A DNA stretch of 47,806 nt from BD1-7 clade bacterium (lineage in GTDB: Bacteria; Pseudomonadota; Gammaproteobacteria; Pseudomonadales; DT-91): positions 86,648 to 134,453 of the forward strand of contig CACSIN010000001.1 of assembly GCA_902705835.1 (NCBI GenBank), written 5' to 3'. The notes under the pieces were generated by a model, which was given only the letters and a program-made list of their open reading frames with translations, was not told the DNA's origin and ran no database searches. Positions 35,496 through 43,122 of the stretch are shown piece by piece. Position 1 is the first letter of the stretch, and every line of letters starts with the position of its first letter. The position numbers and the translations under genes were made by a program.

Positions 35496-36722
35496 CTAGT
35501 TCGCCGGCACTGCTGGCCGGCCTGGCAAGTTGACAAAAATCAGTAACGCGATGGCAATCGCTACCGCTAATAGATAAGGATACGATGGCGCCATCGCATA
35601 CAGTACGCCGCCGATCATCGGCCCCAACATAAAACCCATGCCAGCAACGGCGCCAATCAAACCTGCCAGAGCACCTTGCTCGTGCGCTTCGACCTGCAAC
35701 GATGCAGCTGCCGTAAACGACGGCCCACAAAAACCCATTCCTAGACCAAAACCGCCCATACCAAGAATCAGCATCCAATGGCTATCTGCCAATGCCAGAC
35801 TAACAAAGCCGATCACCAGCGCAGGCATTCCCAAACGAATATAACTATTCGGCTGCCAGTTTAATCGTGGCAAGATAGTTAGCTGAGTAACCAACATCGC
35901 GCCTGAAGACACAATCATGGCTAACGAATACTCTTTGGCAGCAGTGATGCCATCAACAACCAACACATCCTGAAAATAAAACCCCAGTGTTTGCTGAACC
36001 ATGCCGAGACAACCATAGGCAGCCAAGGCCATTAACGTGTATCGACGAAAACGTGCATCGAACATCCCTAGTGGTTTACCGGCCTGAGCAGGTCGCGCCA
36101 ACGGGGCATGGTGCGGCAGCAAGCGCCAAACCAGTAATCCGGCAACAAGGGTAAATCCGGCTTGCAATATAAACGGCACTAAATAACCCCAATGTATAAA
36201 CCACGCCAGCGCCGGCCCAATCATAACGCCGAGCTGCATCGCCGCCGATAACCGACTGATGCTTTGTGTGCGCAGCTCAACTGAACTGTTATCGACCATA
36301 TAAGCCGTTGCCGCCGGAAACGAAGCCGACATCAACGCCGCATGCAAAATCCGTGTTAATAACAGAACACCATAAAGACCCAGACCTGATACCACACCTG
36401 CTAAGCCCAACCATGCAGCGCCACTGAATAACAGCGCCCCGACGGTATAGCCAAGCAAGCCAATAACAACGATGGGCTTGCGGCCGACTTTATCGCTGTA
36501 ACGCCCCCACCACGGGCTAATTAACGCAAATGTCAGTGCCGTGATTGCACTCAATGCAGTAATCGCAAGTTCTCTGGGCGCCCAGCTACCTATCAACGGC
36601 AACTGAAACACCAGTTGATCCAGCGACAACGCACGGCCCAGCATAGGCATAACGGCAAAAATAACCGTCTGCCCCATACCTACCGTTAACATGGCAAGAA
36701 GGAGTACCGATTGAGGCTGCAT
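35496..36722 (-). CDS. MFS family exporter (TetA-like)
   Basis: A 408-residue protein with 12 predicted TM helices. The TM2-TM3 loop motif is SPWWGRYSDKVGRKPIVVIG (about 70-89), the TetA/drug:H+ antiporter-1 form. TM5 has LSAAMQLGVMIGPALAWFIH, a motif-C-like Gly/Pro pattern characteristic of exporters. The substrate is unknown. There is no regulator beside it. The ATG at 36722 has a weak ribosome site. It converges with ndpA with a 19-bp gap and no separate terminator. Confidence 0.86.
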   Translation of the reverse strand: MQPQSVLLLAMLTVGMGQTVIFAVMPMLGRALSLDQLVFQLPLIGSWAPRELAITALSAITALTFALISPWWGRYSDKVGRKPIVVIGLLGYTVGALLFSGAAWLGLAGVVSGLGLYGVLLLTRILHAALMSASFPAATAYMVDNSSVELRTQSISRLSAAMQLGVMIGPALAWFIHWGYLVPFILQAGFTLVAGLLVWRLLPHHAPLARPAQAGKPLGMFDARFRRYTLMALAAYGCLGMVQQTLGFYFQDVLVVDGITAAKEYSLAMIVSSGAMLVTQLTILPRLNWQPNSYIRLGMPALVIGFVSLALADSHWMLILGMGGFGLGMGFCGPSFTAAASLQVEAHEQGALAGLIGAVAGMGFMLGPMIGGVLYAMAPSYPYLLAVAIAIALLIFVNLPGRPAVPAN

Positions 36723-37230
36723 AATAATTCTCAGGATAATGGCAAGCCGCCCATTAAGCCTTGCTGATCAAAAATTGCAAGGCCAGACGCATTTTCGTGA
36801 AACCGATGTAACGACGACCAACCGACACACAACAAGCAGCGCCAAGAAAAAAGAGAAGGACGATATCGATGAAAAGGCGGGTCGGCACAAACTGCCCGAC
36901 CCGCAGTAAATGCTATACCAACGCCTGTGTTCACAAACCATTCTATGCGCGGGGTAAGCGTGACGAATCGTTTCAGGCATTAAGACAGCACTTATCGCAA
37001 TACCAAGATATTGCAAGATCGTCATTCTAGAGAAGGTCTGTGACATTTTATTGACAGCAAGATGTCATGTATGAGCTTTTATAACTGGGGGTATCTGCAA
37101 AATTCGGTGCAGCGTCACAAACACATTAACTACATCTAATCACAGGTCCATTCAACGACCTATTCAAAGACTCATTCAACTGCCCACCCCGAATACCTAT
37201 GTAACGTAAAAACAGCGATGAAAAATCGCA
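36723..37230. other. 508-bp region between MFS and NTF2-like genes, with an orphan terminator
   Basis: Presumed to hold the MFS promoter near 36723-36870. A minus-strand terminator lies at 36868-36904. Upstream of it, 36905-37230 has no convincing ORF; a 279-base frame on the minus strand (36768-37046) runs through the terminator and has no family look. The segment could carry the long 3' end of the NTF2-like gene or a short RNA. No -35/-10 pair with proper spacing was found. Confidence 0.4.
36868..36904 (-). terminator. Orphan Rho-independent terminator (minus strand)
   Basis: Arms GCGGGTCGG (36877-36885) and CCGACCCGC (36896-36904). Read on the minus strand the stem is followed by CCTTTTC. 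It is about 330 bp downstream of the NTF2-like stop and upstream of the MFS gene. Confidence 0.65.
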
Positions 37231-37608
37231 CTAACTCAATGTTTGCATCAATCGATGGGCATCGAAGTATTCCCATACCTGAAAAATACCCGATTCGTCG
37301 ACCTGGAACAGTATCTGATAATCATTTTGATAGGTTTGGCCGCTTGGCGTGAGTGCCGTCATACCAAAATGCATATGCACTAAATCTGCCTCAGCCATCA
37401 TCGAGCGACATTCCACCTCAATAGTGTCAGGCAGATAAAAACGCCGAATGTTTTTCGTCAGCATCCACGTGACACCGTCAATACCTTCAAAACAATTTCC
37501 GCCGTACATTGCCATCGAAGCCGGTAAATGCCAGCGAATATGCAGTGACAAATGCATCTCCAAAGCAACATTAGCGCCCTGATTATCGCGCGCGTTTTGG
37601 CTTTCCAT
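37231..37608 (-). CDS. NTF2-like / SnoaL-like small protein
   Basis: A 125-residue protein with the cone-shaped alpha+beta fold pattern of the NTF2/SnoaL superfamily. An N-terminal helix region (about 12-60) is followed by strands IEVECRSMMAEADLVHMHFG and TYQNDYQILFQVDESGIFQV, ending WEYFDAHRLMQTLS. That Tyr/Phe-D-x-x-R-x-x close is common in nuclear-transport-factor-2-family proteins of marine bacteria. Members include isomerases, dehydratases and small-molecule binders, so no reaction can be given. No signal peptide. Divergent from marC, with 143 bp between. Confidence 0.75.
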   Translation of the reverse strand: MESQNARDNQGANVALEMHLSLHIRWHLPASMAMYGGNCFEGIDGVTWMLTKNIRRFYLPDTIEVECRSMMAEADLVHMHFGMTALTPSGQTYQNDYQILFQVDESGIFQVWEYFDAHRLMQTLS

Positions 37609-37671
37609 GTTACCGATTCTCCGTTGTCACTATGTCGTCAGCTTACGCTGCCGTGACAAGTGTAAACATCG

Positions 37672-37685
37672 ACCGTTTGTACGGT
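37672..37685. promoter_or_regulatory. Possible operator palindrome upstream of the NTF2-like gene and marC
   Basis: ACCGT-TTGT-ACGGT lies in the divergent intergenic region, flanked by further partial symmetry (GACC/GGTC). Spacing and location fit a TetR-type operator, but no regulator gene is adjacent. Confidence 0.25.
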
Positions 37686-37751
37686 GGTCGGAATCAACTT
37701 CATAAAGATAAATTTGGACTAATCTGACACATACTTTACAAGGATTTTGCC

Positions 37752-38393
37752 ATGCTTGATTGGAATGAATACATCAAACTAACCCTGGGTTTACTGGCTA
37801 TCTCCAGCCCATTTATCGCTGCTGCAGTTTATCTTGGCCTATCAAAGACGCTTAACAAAACCAATCGTTTGAAGGTCATTGTCGCCACCGCCATTACCTT
37901 TAGCGCTATTCTTTTGACATTTACTTTCATGGGCGAAGAATTACTGGCCTTCTTTGGTATTTCGATCACTGCATTTCAGGTTGCTGGCGGTATTTTGGTG
38001 TTCATTACCGCATTACAGATGATGACAGCAGCGCCCGAAGAGCATCATGATGACGAATCAATCAACAACGAGAACAAAAGCCCCATTGCACTTGCCGTTG
38101 TGCCACTAACCATTCCCATGTTGATCGGCCCTGGCGCTATCAGTACGGTGATAATTTATACACACGCCCATCCATCTCTAATGCACGATCTCATGATGAG
38201 TGCCGTCATTATTACCGTATCATTGATAGTTCTGCTGGTATTATGGACAGCCGACCGCCTCTCACACGTTATCAACGATACCGCCACCCTATTAATCAAC
38301 CGCATCATGGGCCTACTTTTAGCCGCACTGGGAGTGGAGTTTATCTTTGCCGGCATTGTTGGCCACTTTGCCGAGTGGTTACCTGCCGCATGA
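37752..38393 (+). CDS. MarC family inner-membrane protein
   Basis: A 213-residue protein with six hydrophobic segments. The MarC/NAAT hallmarks are SSPFIAAAVYLGL near the N-terminus, FFGISITAFQVAGGILVFIT (about 76-95), and PLTIPMLIGPGAISTVIIYT (about 119-138). A His/Asp/Glu-rich cytoplasmic loop (EEHHDDESINNENK) lies between TM3 and TM4. The family was once linked to antibiotic resistance, but E. coli MarC has no such role; amino-acid transport has been suggested for some members. It stands alone, divergent from the NTF2-like gene. Confidence 0.92.
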   Translation: MLDWNEYIKLTLGLLAISSPFIAAAVYLGLSKTLNKTNRLKVIVATAITFSAILLTFTFMGEELLAFFGISITAFQVAGGILVFITALQMMTAAPEEHHDDESINNENKSPIALAVVPLTIPMLIGPGAISTVIIYTHAHPSLMHDLMMSAVIITVSLIVLLVLWTADRLSHVINDTATLLINRIMGLLLAALGVEFIFAGIVGHFAEWLPAA

Positions 38394-38631
38394 GTGCCGG
38401 CTAGTTAACCATTTCGGATGTCACTGAAAACACCACACTTGTGCAGCTCTCGCTCGCCCAATCATCCACACATGCTCCGCACATCCCCGTCACACCGATA
38501 ACGCTTGAACATCCTCCCGATTAAACACTGCGCCATGCCGTATGCGATGGCATCTGATAGAATACGGCTCCAGCGTTGGATGCGACATCCATGCACTTCA
38601 CTGCCCAGCAAACAGAATAGCGGAACGCAAA

Positions 38632-38967
38632 ATGAGCCTGTTAGACACACTCAACAATCAGCCTGAAACCGTACAATTTGCCGATGTCATCGCCCACATC
38701 GAGAGCAACTACAACTACACTCCCACTCGCTTCACCAATGCAGATGCTGTAAATGATGCGGGCACCAACGAAGGTTCTTGCAAAATTTTCGCCTTCGCAC
38801 AGCTAAATAACCTGCCAGAAGCACAAACACTAATGCTGTTTGGTGATTTTTACCGCAAAGATGTGCTGGAAAACCCCGAAGGCACAGACCACGCTAATAT
38901 CCGCAATTTCATCCAACACGGCTGGGCTGGCATCAACTTTGATGGCACCGCACTGTCGGCCAAATAA
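38632..38967 (+). CDS. HopJ type III effector-like family protein
   Basis: 111 residues from ATG 38632, preceded by GCGGAA; the frame continues upstream without homology. It matches the HopJ family along its length: YNYTPTRFTNADAVNDAGTN, EGSCKIFAFAQLNNL, LFGDFYRKDVLENPEGTDHA and NIRNFIQHGWAGINF. The name comes from a plant-pathogen effector, yet the family is widespread in free-living and marine gammaproteobacteria without type III secretion, so a housekeeping role is likely. No catalytic residues are known to me. The next gene starts 14 bp downstream, so they are probably co-transcribed. Confidence 0.85.
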   Translation: MSLLDTLNNQPETVQFADVIAHIESNYNYTPTRFTNADAVNDAGTNEGSCKIFAFAQLNNLPEAQTLMLFGDFYRKDVLENPEGTDHANIRNFIQHGWAGINFDGTALSAK

Positions 38968-38981
38968 TCGGGCTCTACCTG

Positions 38982-39815
38982 ATGACTGAATCAAATACCT
39001 CGGCTAATACCAGCCAAACCATGTCGACCTCGCGGCTCGCTAAGGCGTTAAAAGCCGATACCAAAGATGTATTTCGGCTGCTGAAAGAACACGGATGGAT
39101 CGAACGTGAAGGTGATCAATGGCAACTGACAGCCAAGGGGGAATTCCATGGCGGTCAGTACCAACAGAGTGATAAGTTTGGCCGCTATATTGTCTGGCCA
39201 GCGACTACTGTCGACCAACCCGCACTGGCGTCACTAGACACCTCGCCACTGAGTGCCAGCCGCTTGGCAGCCCAGTTTAACACTGAGCCTGCGGTCATTA
39301 ATCGGTTACTGGTTGACTTAGGCTGGCTACAGCGAGATCAACGCGGCTGGATTCCCACCGACCTTGGCAAACAACTCGGTGGCGAAGCTAAAAATGTCAA
39401 ACAGGGATTTTTTGCACTGTGGCCCGCTAACTTGATTCAGCGAGACGAGCTCAAAAATGCCTTGGATAACCTAAATGGCAATGCACTGCCTACTTGCCTG
39501 GATGGCCATCAAGCAAACAATGCTGGCGAGCAGTGCATCGACAATTGGCTATATCTGCACCAAATTACTCATGCTTGCCACAAACCGCTGCCCGGCAGCA
39601 ATCTGACAAGCAGTTTTTATCTGCCGACACGGCAGGTTTGGATCGATTACTGGGATCCCCATGACAGCTCCCAATCTCTCAGTGCCCGTCTCGACAAACA
39701 GGCATTGTTTCAAAAGCATCAATTGAAGTTGGTCGACTTGACCACCGACGCACTTGATAATCTGGATCAGAATCTTGCCCAACCGCTCTTGCAATTTGGC
39801 GTGCAAAAACTCTGA
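38982..39815 (+). CDS. Duplicated winged-helix protein with Vsr/PD-(D/E)XK-like C-terminal domain
   Basis: 277 residues in three parts. Residues about 14-80 and 86-155 are two copies of one unit (MSTSRLAKALKADTKDVFRL ... GRYIVWPATT and LSASRLAAQFNTEPAVINRL ... GFFALWPANL), each like a winged helix followed by a small beta element. Residues about 170-277 resemble the short Vsr/PD-(D/E)XK endonuclease fold: GEQCIDNWLY, SSFYLPTRQVWIDYWD, and a Lys in LDKQALFQKHQLKLVDL. In the usual form an Asp precedes FYLP; here it is Ser, so catalysis is doubtful. Relatives are often misannotated as glycerol kinase; no kinase motif is visible. It follows the HopJ-like gene by 14 bp. Confidence 0.72.
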   Translation: MTESNTSANTSQTMSTSRLAKALKADTKDVFRLLKEHGWIEREGDQWQLTAKGEFHGGQYQQSDKFGRYIVWPATTVDQPALASLDTSPLSASRLAAQFNTEPAVINRLLVDLGWLQRDQRGWIPTDLGKQLGGEAKNVKQGFFALWPANLIQRDELKNALDNLNGNALPTCLDGHQANNAGEQCIDNWLYLHQITHACHKPLPGSNLTSSFYLPTRQVWIDYWDPHDSSQSLSARLDKQALFQKHQLKLVDLTTDALDNLDQNLAQPLLQFGVQKL

Positions 39816-39927
39816 ACCACTGTGAACACTGGGCTGAAGCGACTTTCAAAACGCACCGTTTTGTATTATGCTTCACGCCTGTTTTTTAACCGATCCGGTG
39901 AAAAACCGATCTTTAAGGGAGCTCCCT

Positions 39928-40209
39928 ATGTTTAAGGTCAACGAATATTTTGATGGCAATGTTGCCTCTATCGCCCTGCAGACAGAAACCCTGCCTGCCA
40001 CCGTGGGTGTTATGGCACCTGGCGAATATGAATTTGGCACCAGCCAGAATGAAGTCATGACTGTCGTCTCTGGCGCACTGACGGTTTTATTGCCCGGCAC
40101 CAGTGACTGGCAGACCATCGATGCAGGTGGTCAGTTTGAAATTGCCGCTAACCAGACGTTTCAGGTCAAGGTTACCGTTGATACTGCTTACTTCTGCACC
40201 TACGAGTAA
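39928..40209 (+). CDS. ppnP: Pyrimidine/purine nucleoside phosphorylase PpnP
   Basis: 93 residues from ATG 39928 (AAGGGAG ribosome site); the open frame starts earlier without homology. It is a single-cupin protein matching YaiE/PpnP: the N-terminal [37 protein letters not shown], and the C-terminal [14 protein letters not shown]. PpnP splits diverse nucleosides with phosphate into base and ribose-1-phosphate in the cytoplasm. The DsbA-family gene begins 6 bp after its stop, so the next two genes are likely read together with it. Confidence 0.95.
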   Translation: MFKVNEYFDGNVASIALQTETLPATVGVMAPGEYEFGTSQNEVMTVVSGALTVLLPGTSDWQTIDAGGQFEIAANQTFQVKVTVDTAYFCTYE

Positions 40210-40215
40210 CCAGCA

Positions 40216-40857
40216 ATGAAAACCACCCTTTTTTACGTCCACGACCCCATGTGCAGCTGGTGCTGGGCCTATCGTCCGGTACTCGGTCAAATCCGTGCCG
40301 CGCTAAAAGGCCAGCTGACAGTCGTCGATATATTGGGTGGCTTGGCGCCAGATACTGATGAGCCTATGCCTGAAGAACAGCAGCAGGCAATTCAGGGTTA
40401 CTGGCGCCAAATTCAACAACAAGTAGGCAGCGAATTTAACTTCGACTTTTGGCGCTTAAATACGCCCAGGCGTTCTACATATCCGGCCTGTCGCGCCGTT
40501 ATTGCAGCGACACAGCAAGGCGCTGGTGATGCCATGAATCTGGCGATCCAAACCGCTTATTACCTGCGTGCCATGAATCCATCCGATGACGAAATACTGG
40601 CCACACTGGCCGATGAATTGGGATTGGATTTCGACCGTTTTGTGAATGATTTGAATGCACCTGCCACGCAAGAGCGTCTGGCAGCGCAAATTCAGCAAGC
40701 CCGCCAAATGGGCGCTGATAGTTTTCCATCCTGGGTGCTTGTGCACCAGGGACGATCCCATGTGATATCGATTGATTACTCAAGTGCACAGAATACCCTC
40801 GCACGCATTGTCGACATCCTCAAATCTTCCTCAACTGATCATAATAACGACAGGTAA
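40216..40857 (+). CDS. DsbA-family (FrnE-like) thiol oxidoreductase
   Basis: A 213-residue thioredoxin-fold protein with an inserted helical domain. The redox motif is CSWC (Cys13-Cys16) in DPMCSWCWAYRP, followed by the long helical insert typical of DsbA/FrnE. The cis-proline equivalent lies in DSFPSWVLVHQG (about 167-178). No signal peptide, so it should act in the cytoplasm, as for FrnE, which has disulphide isomerase activity in Deinococcus. It lies 6 bp after ppnP and 4 bp before the membrane reductase gene. Confidence 0.88.
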   Translation: MKTTLFYVHDPMCSWCWAYRPVLGQIRAALKGQLTVVDILGGLAPDTDEPMPEEQQQAIQGYWRQIQQQVGSEFNFDFWRLNTPRRSTYPACRAVIAATQQGAGDAMNLAIQTAYYLRAMNPSDDEILATLADELGLDFDRFVNDLNAPATQERLAAQIQQARQMGADSFPSWVLVHQGRSHVISIDYSSAQNTLARIVDILKSSSTDHNNDR

Positions 40858-40861
40858 TTTC

Positions 40862-41662
40862 ATGATTGAATGGCTGCTTTCACCGGAAACCTACAATATG
40901 GTGCTATCCGGTGCATTTGTTTACGTTGCACTGATTATCATTGGCGGCATGGTGATGCCGGCACCTTACGGGCGCTTTGCGTCAGATTCATTTGGTTTTA
41001 ATTTTTCGCCCAAGTGGGGCTGGTTTCTGATGGAACTACCCGCCACACTGAGTTTTGTCTTTTTCTATTTTCAGGGCGAACACCGACTCGAAACCGTACC
41101 CATGATTTTCCTCGGGGTGTGGTTGCTACACTACGGCAATCGTGGCTTTGTGTTCCCACTGCTGATGCGTGTCGCCAAAGGCGCAACGGGCAGTTTTAGC
41201 CTGATGGTCGTAGGCGCAGGTTGGTTAGTCACTAGCTTGCACGGCTATCTCAACGCGGTTTGGATTTCGCAGCTAAGCACGCAACTGACAGACGCGTGGC
41301 TCACCGACCCACGCTTTATTATCGGCATGATCATTTATCTAACTGGGTTCACGTTGAATGTGCACTCCGATGCGATCATCCGCAACCTGCGTTCCAAAGA
41401 AGAAGTTGAGCGTGGTGATAAAGTTTACCGTATCCCGCAAGGTGGCTTGTTCCGCTTCGTTACCAACCCAAGCTATTTGACTGAACTGATGTCATTCACC
41501 GGCTTTGCCATTGCCACTTGGTCACTGGGTGCTGTGTTTGTGCTATTAGTCAGCGCGGCGAATTTGATCCCTCGCGCGTTTCAGATTCACAAATGGTACA
41601 AAGAAAAATTTGGCGACGAATACCCACAAAACCGCAAAGTGCTGATCCCGTTTATCATCTGA
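40862..41662 (+). CDS. Steroid 5-alpha-reductase-like membrane protein (PF02544 family)
   Basis: 266 residues from ATG 40862 with an AGGT ribosome site. About six or seven TM helices. The C-terminal part is the 3-oxo-5-alpha-steroid 4-dehydrogenase domain: GFTLNVHSDAIIRNLRS, then YRIPQGGLFRFVTNPSYLTE, SWSLG-like ATWSLGAVFVLL and the terminal YKEKFGDEYPQNRKVLIPFI. This C-terminal Arg/Asn-Pro-x-Tyr segment binds NADPH in eukaryotic SRD5A. The bacterial substrate is unknown; it may reduce a sterol- or lipid-like enone. It is the last of a tight trio with ppnP and the DsbA-like gene. Confidence 0.85.
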   Translation: MIEWLLSPETYNMVLSGAFVYVALIIIGGMVMPAPYGRFASDSFGFNFSPKWGWFLMELPATLSFVFFYFQGEHRLETVPMIFLGVWLLHYGNRGFVFPLLMRVAKGATGSFSLMVVGAGWLVTSLHGYLNAVWISQLSTQLTDAWLTDPRFIIGMIIYLTGFTLNVHSDAIIRNLRSKEEVERGDKVYRIPQGGLFRFVTNPSYLTELMSFTGFAIATWSLGAVFVLLVSAANLIPRAFQIHKWYKEKFGDEYPQNRKVLIPFII

Positions 41663-41957
41663 TATTCCGGGCTATCGCTCCGCTGCATCTCGTTCTGCGA
41701 GATTTACGCCAGAAACGGGTAGCCACGTCAGGTTGCCCAATTACTGCACCAATCCGCATCACCTTTGTCATCAATCAAGTTTTCCGGGATATAAAATCTG
41801 CTAGGCTATCTAAGTGGTTGTCTGCGTTCGATGTTTGTTGTTAGATAGAAGAACACGCCACGTTTGAAGCAGGCACGTAGCAGCGAGGCGCTATTCGATT
41901 TTCAGCTCCTGCACAGCACTATTCGCTTTCCCGATAAAAGAGATGAAAGAGGTCAAC

Positions 41958-42161
41958 ATGTCTGAAATCCATCGCAAAGTCGTTCCGTACGAATACAACT
42001 ACCTCTGTGATCAATGCAACGGTGGCATGATGCAATCAACCGGGCAAACCATTGAAGGCATGCATGAGCACAAGTGTGTCATTTGCAGCCACAAATCTGC
42101 GTTGAAAAAACAGTACCCCCATGTAGAGTATTTCGGTGAGGGCGAGACCCCAGCCGACTAA
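41958..42161 (+). CDS. Small zinc-ribbon protein
   Basis: 67 residues from ATG 41958, with GAGG six bases upstream; a start at 41943 would place this ribosome site inside the gene. Two Cys pairs, CDQC (17-20) and CVIC (40-43), form a compact zinc ribbon with an aromatic N-terminal segment (YEYNYLCDQC). Small proteins of this kind occur in many gammaproteobacteria without assigned function; DNA, RNA or protein binding are possible. The upstream region has a TATAAA hexamer at 41790 that might be a -10. It appears monocistronic. Confidence 0.75.
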   Translation: MSEIHRKVVPYEYNYLCDQCNGGMMQSTGQTIEGMHEHKCVICSHKSALKKQYPHVEYFGEGETPAD

Positions 42162-42417
42162 ACAGCCGCCGTTAGGCTGTCGGCCAACGTGCTTGGCAGC
42201 TCATTTATTTGCACTCGATCGGTGCATTTCGCACCATAAGTGTGCAAATAATCATCCCCTTCTATGCCCGTCCATCCGCCCAGCCTCCGGGCAGCCTCTT
42301 TGATGGGCATTATTATTGACCCAACCACCACCACTCATCCATTGCCGTCTTGCTAAGTCATTAAAAAACGTCAATTTTTGACCAGCGGTCAACCGAAATA
42401 TCAACAATACAAAGATG
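42162..42417. other. Region between zinc-ribbon gene and possible sigma-54 promoter
   Basis: No credible ORF. A hairpin at 42162-42180 (ACAGCC/GGCTGT) and a longer bulged one at 42264-42310 (ATGCCC/GGGCAT with inner GCCC/GGGC) follow the zinc-ribbon stop and may serve as its terminator. A palindrome TTGACC-AGC-GGTCAA lies at 42378-42392, 26 bases before the sigma-54-like element. Confidence 0.4.
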
Positions 42418-42433
42418 TGGCACCCTTTATGCT
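42418..42433 (+). promoter_or_regulatory. Sigma-54-type promoter candidate
   Basis: TGGCAC-CCTTT-ATGCT matches the RpoN consensus TGGCAC-N5-TTGCT with one change, and keeps the invariant GG-N10-GC spacing. The start point would be about 42445. An RpoN activator site should lie 80-150 bp upstream; a palindrome at 42378-42392 is nearer than usual. Confidence 0.45.
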
Positions 42434-42510
42434 CTATATAAAATGACCAAACCGGCGACAGCAACGCCTACATGGCAGCAGTACCGGTTCGCGTCTTTGA
42501 GTCAGCTCAT

Positions 42511-42558
42511 ATGAGGGTTGGATGGTGAACTACCCCCTTGATTCACCACCGCCCTTCA
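42511..42558 (+). other. Structured 5' leader hairpin
   Basis: GGTGAA (42524-42529) pairs with TTCACC (42542-42547), extended by ATGAGGG with CCCTTCAT around internal loops. It lies 43 bases before the small ORF at 42601 and would fold in its leader RNA. Confidence 0.4.
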
Positions 42559-42600
42559 TTCGCTGATCCGCCCTGGCAAATGCAATACGAGGAAACCATT

Positions 42601-42765
42601 ATGCCATATGCGACCAAAGCGACATCTGCCTATGCTATTGATACCGTCGGCTGCTGCGACAGCAGTGCATTCATCGAAGGTACCGTTAAACGTTCATGCT
42701 TAAGGCACCAACAACAGCTGGCTCAAAAGCGTCATGTGGTAAAACGTTACCCGAATATGAAATAA
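42601..42765 (+). CDS. Hypothetical 54-residue protein
   Basis: ATG 42601 has a strong ribosome site GAGGAA seven bases upstream. The 54-residue product is small and basic at its C-terminus (VKRSCLRHQQQLAQKRHVVK), with a CC pair near residue 19 (TVGCCDSSAF) and one further Cys. No signal peptide, membrane helix or known family. It lies in a possible transcript bounded by a sigma-54-like promoter and a strong terminator. Since the surrounding RNA is structured, this could be a small protein with a long structured 3' end, or an ORF carried on a dual-function RNA. Conservation would decide. Confidence 0.5.
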   Translation: MPYATKATSAYAIDTVGCCDSSAFIEGTVKRSCLRHQQQLAQKRHVVKRYPNMK

Positions 42766-42801
42766 CCCACACAGAATTACGTCGATTGGCAGTGGCGCTG
42801 A

Positions 42802-43056
42802 CTCGGAAACCCGAGCAGGCAATACACCACCAATCACATGAAATGCAAATGGACTGCAGAACATCTTAACCGCAAGGATACCGGCTAGGATTCTCTAGAG
42901 AGCGGATGGCACTTTAGGGAATCCTGGAAGCAGTGCGCAGCACTGCAAGAAGACGCCAAAACCAGTGTATGCTGACTTTGGCAACCCCAACTCTCGACCG
43001 AGCCAAATAGCCATCGCTTATGACCCGCTGAAGCTCACCTTCAGCGGGTTTTTTTC
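42802..43056 (+). ncRNA. Candidate structured RNA or 3' UTR ending in a strong terminator
   Basis: After the small ORF come three clean stem-loops: CTCGG-AAAC-CCGAG (42802-42815), AGGATTC with GAATCCT (42887-42893/42919-42925), and GCAGTGC-GCA-GCACTGC (42930-42946). The terminator at 43023-43056 follows. About seven GGA triplets occur, some near loops, as in Rsm-type RNAs, but the number is not far above chance. It could be a small RNA processed from the mRNA or made from its own promoter. Confidence 0.3.
43023..43056 (+). terminator. Rho-independent terminator (plus strand)
   Basis: Arms ACCCGCTGAAG (43023-43033) and CTTCAGCGGGT (43039-43049), 5-base loop, followed by seven T residues. It ends a plus-strand transcript; the nearest coding gene is 258 bp upstream. 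Confidence 0.92.
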
Positions 43057-43122
43057 GCGTGCTTTAACAGGTAAAGCAAATAGCTGCTAATAAAGGCCAC
43101 AAACGCCTTCATCACGGGATAA

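Noticed and set aside
36768..37046. 92-residue minus-strand ORF
   Set aside because: It runs straight through a strong terminator, has no ribosome site, and shows no family features.
37051..37085. Sigma-70 promoter TTGACA ... TATAAC
   Set aside because: The hexamers look good but are 23 bases apart, too far for a standard promoter.
42418..43056. CrcZ-like RNA (sigma-54-dependent, catabolite control)
   Set aside because: A sigma-54-like promoter and terminator are present, but I see no repeated A-rich Hfq/Crc motifs and no cbrB gene upstream.
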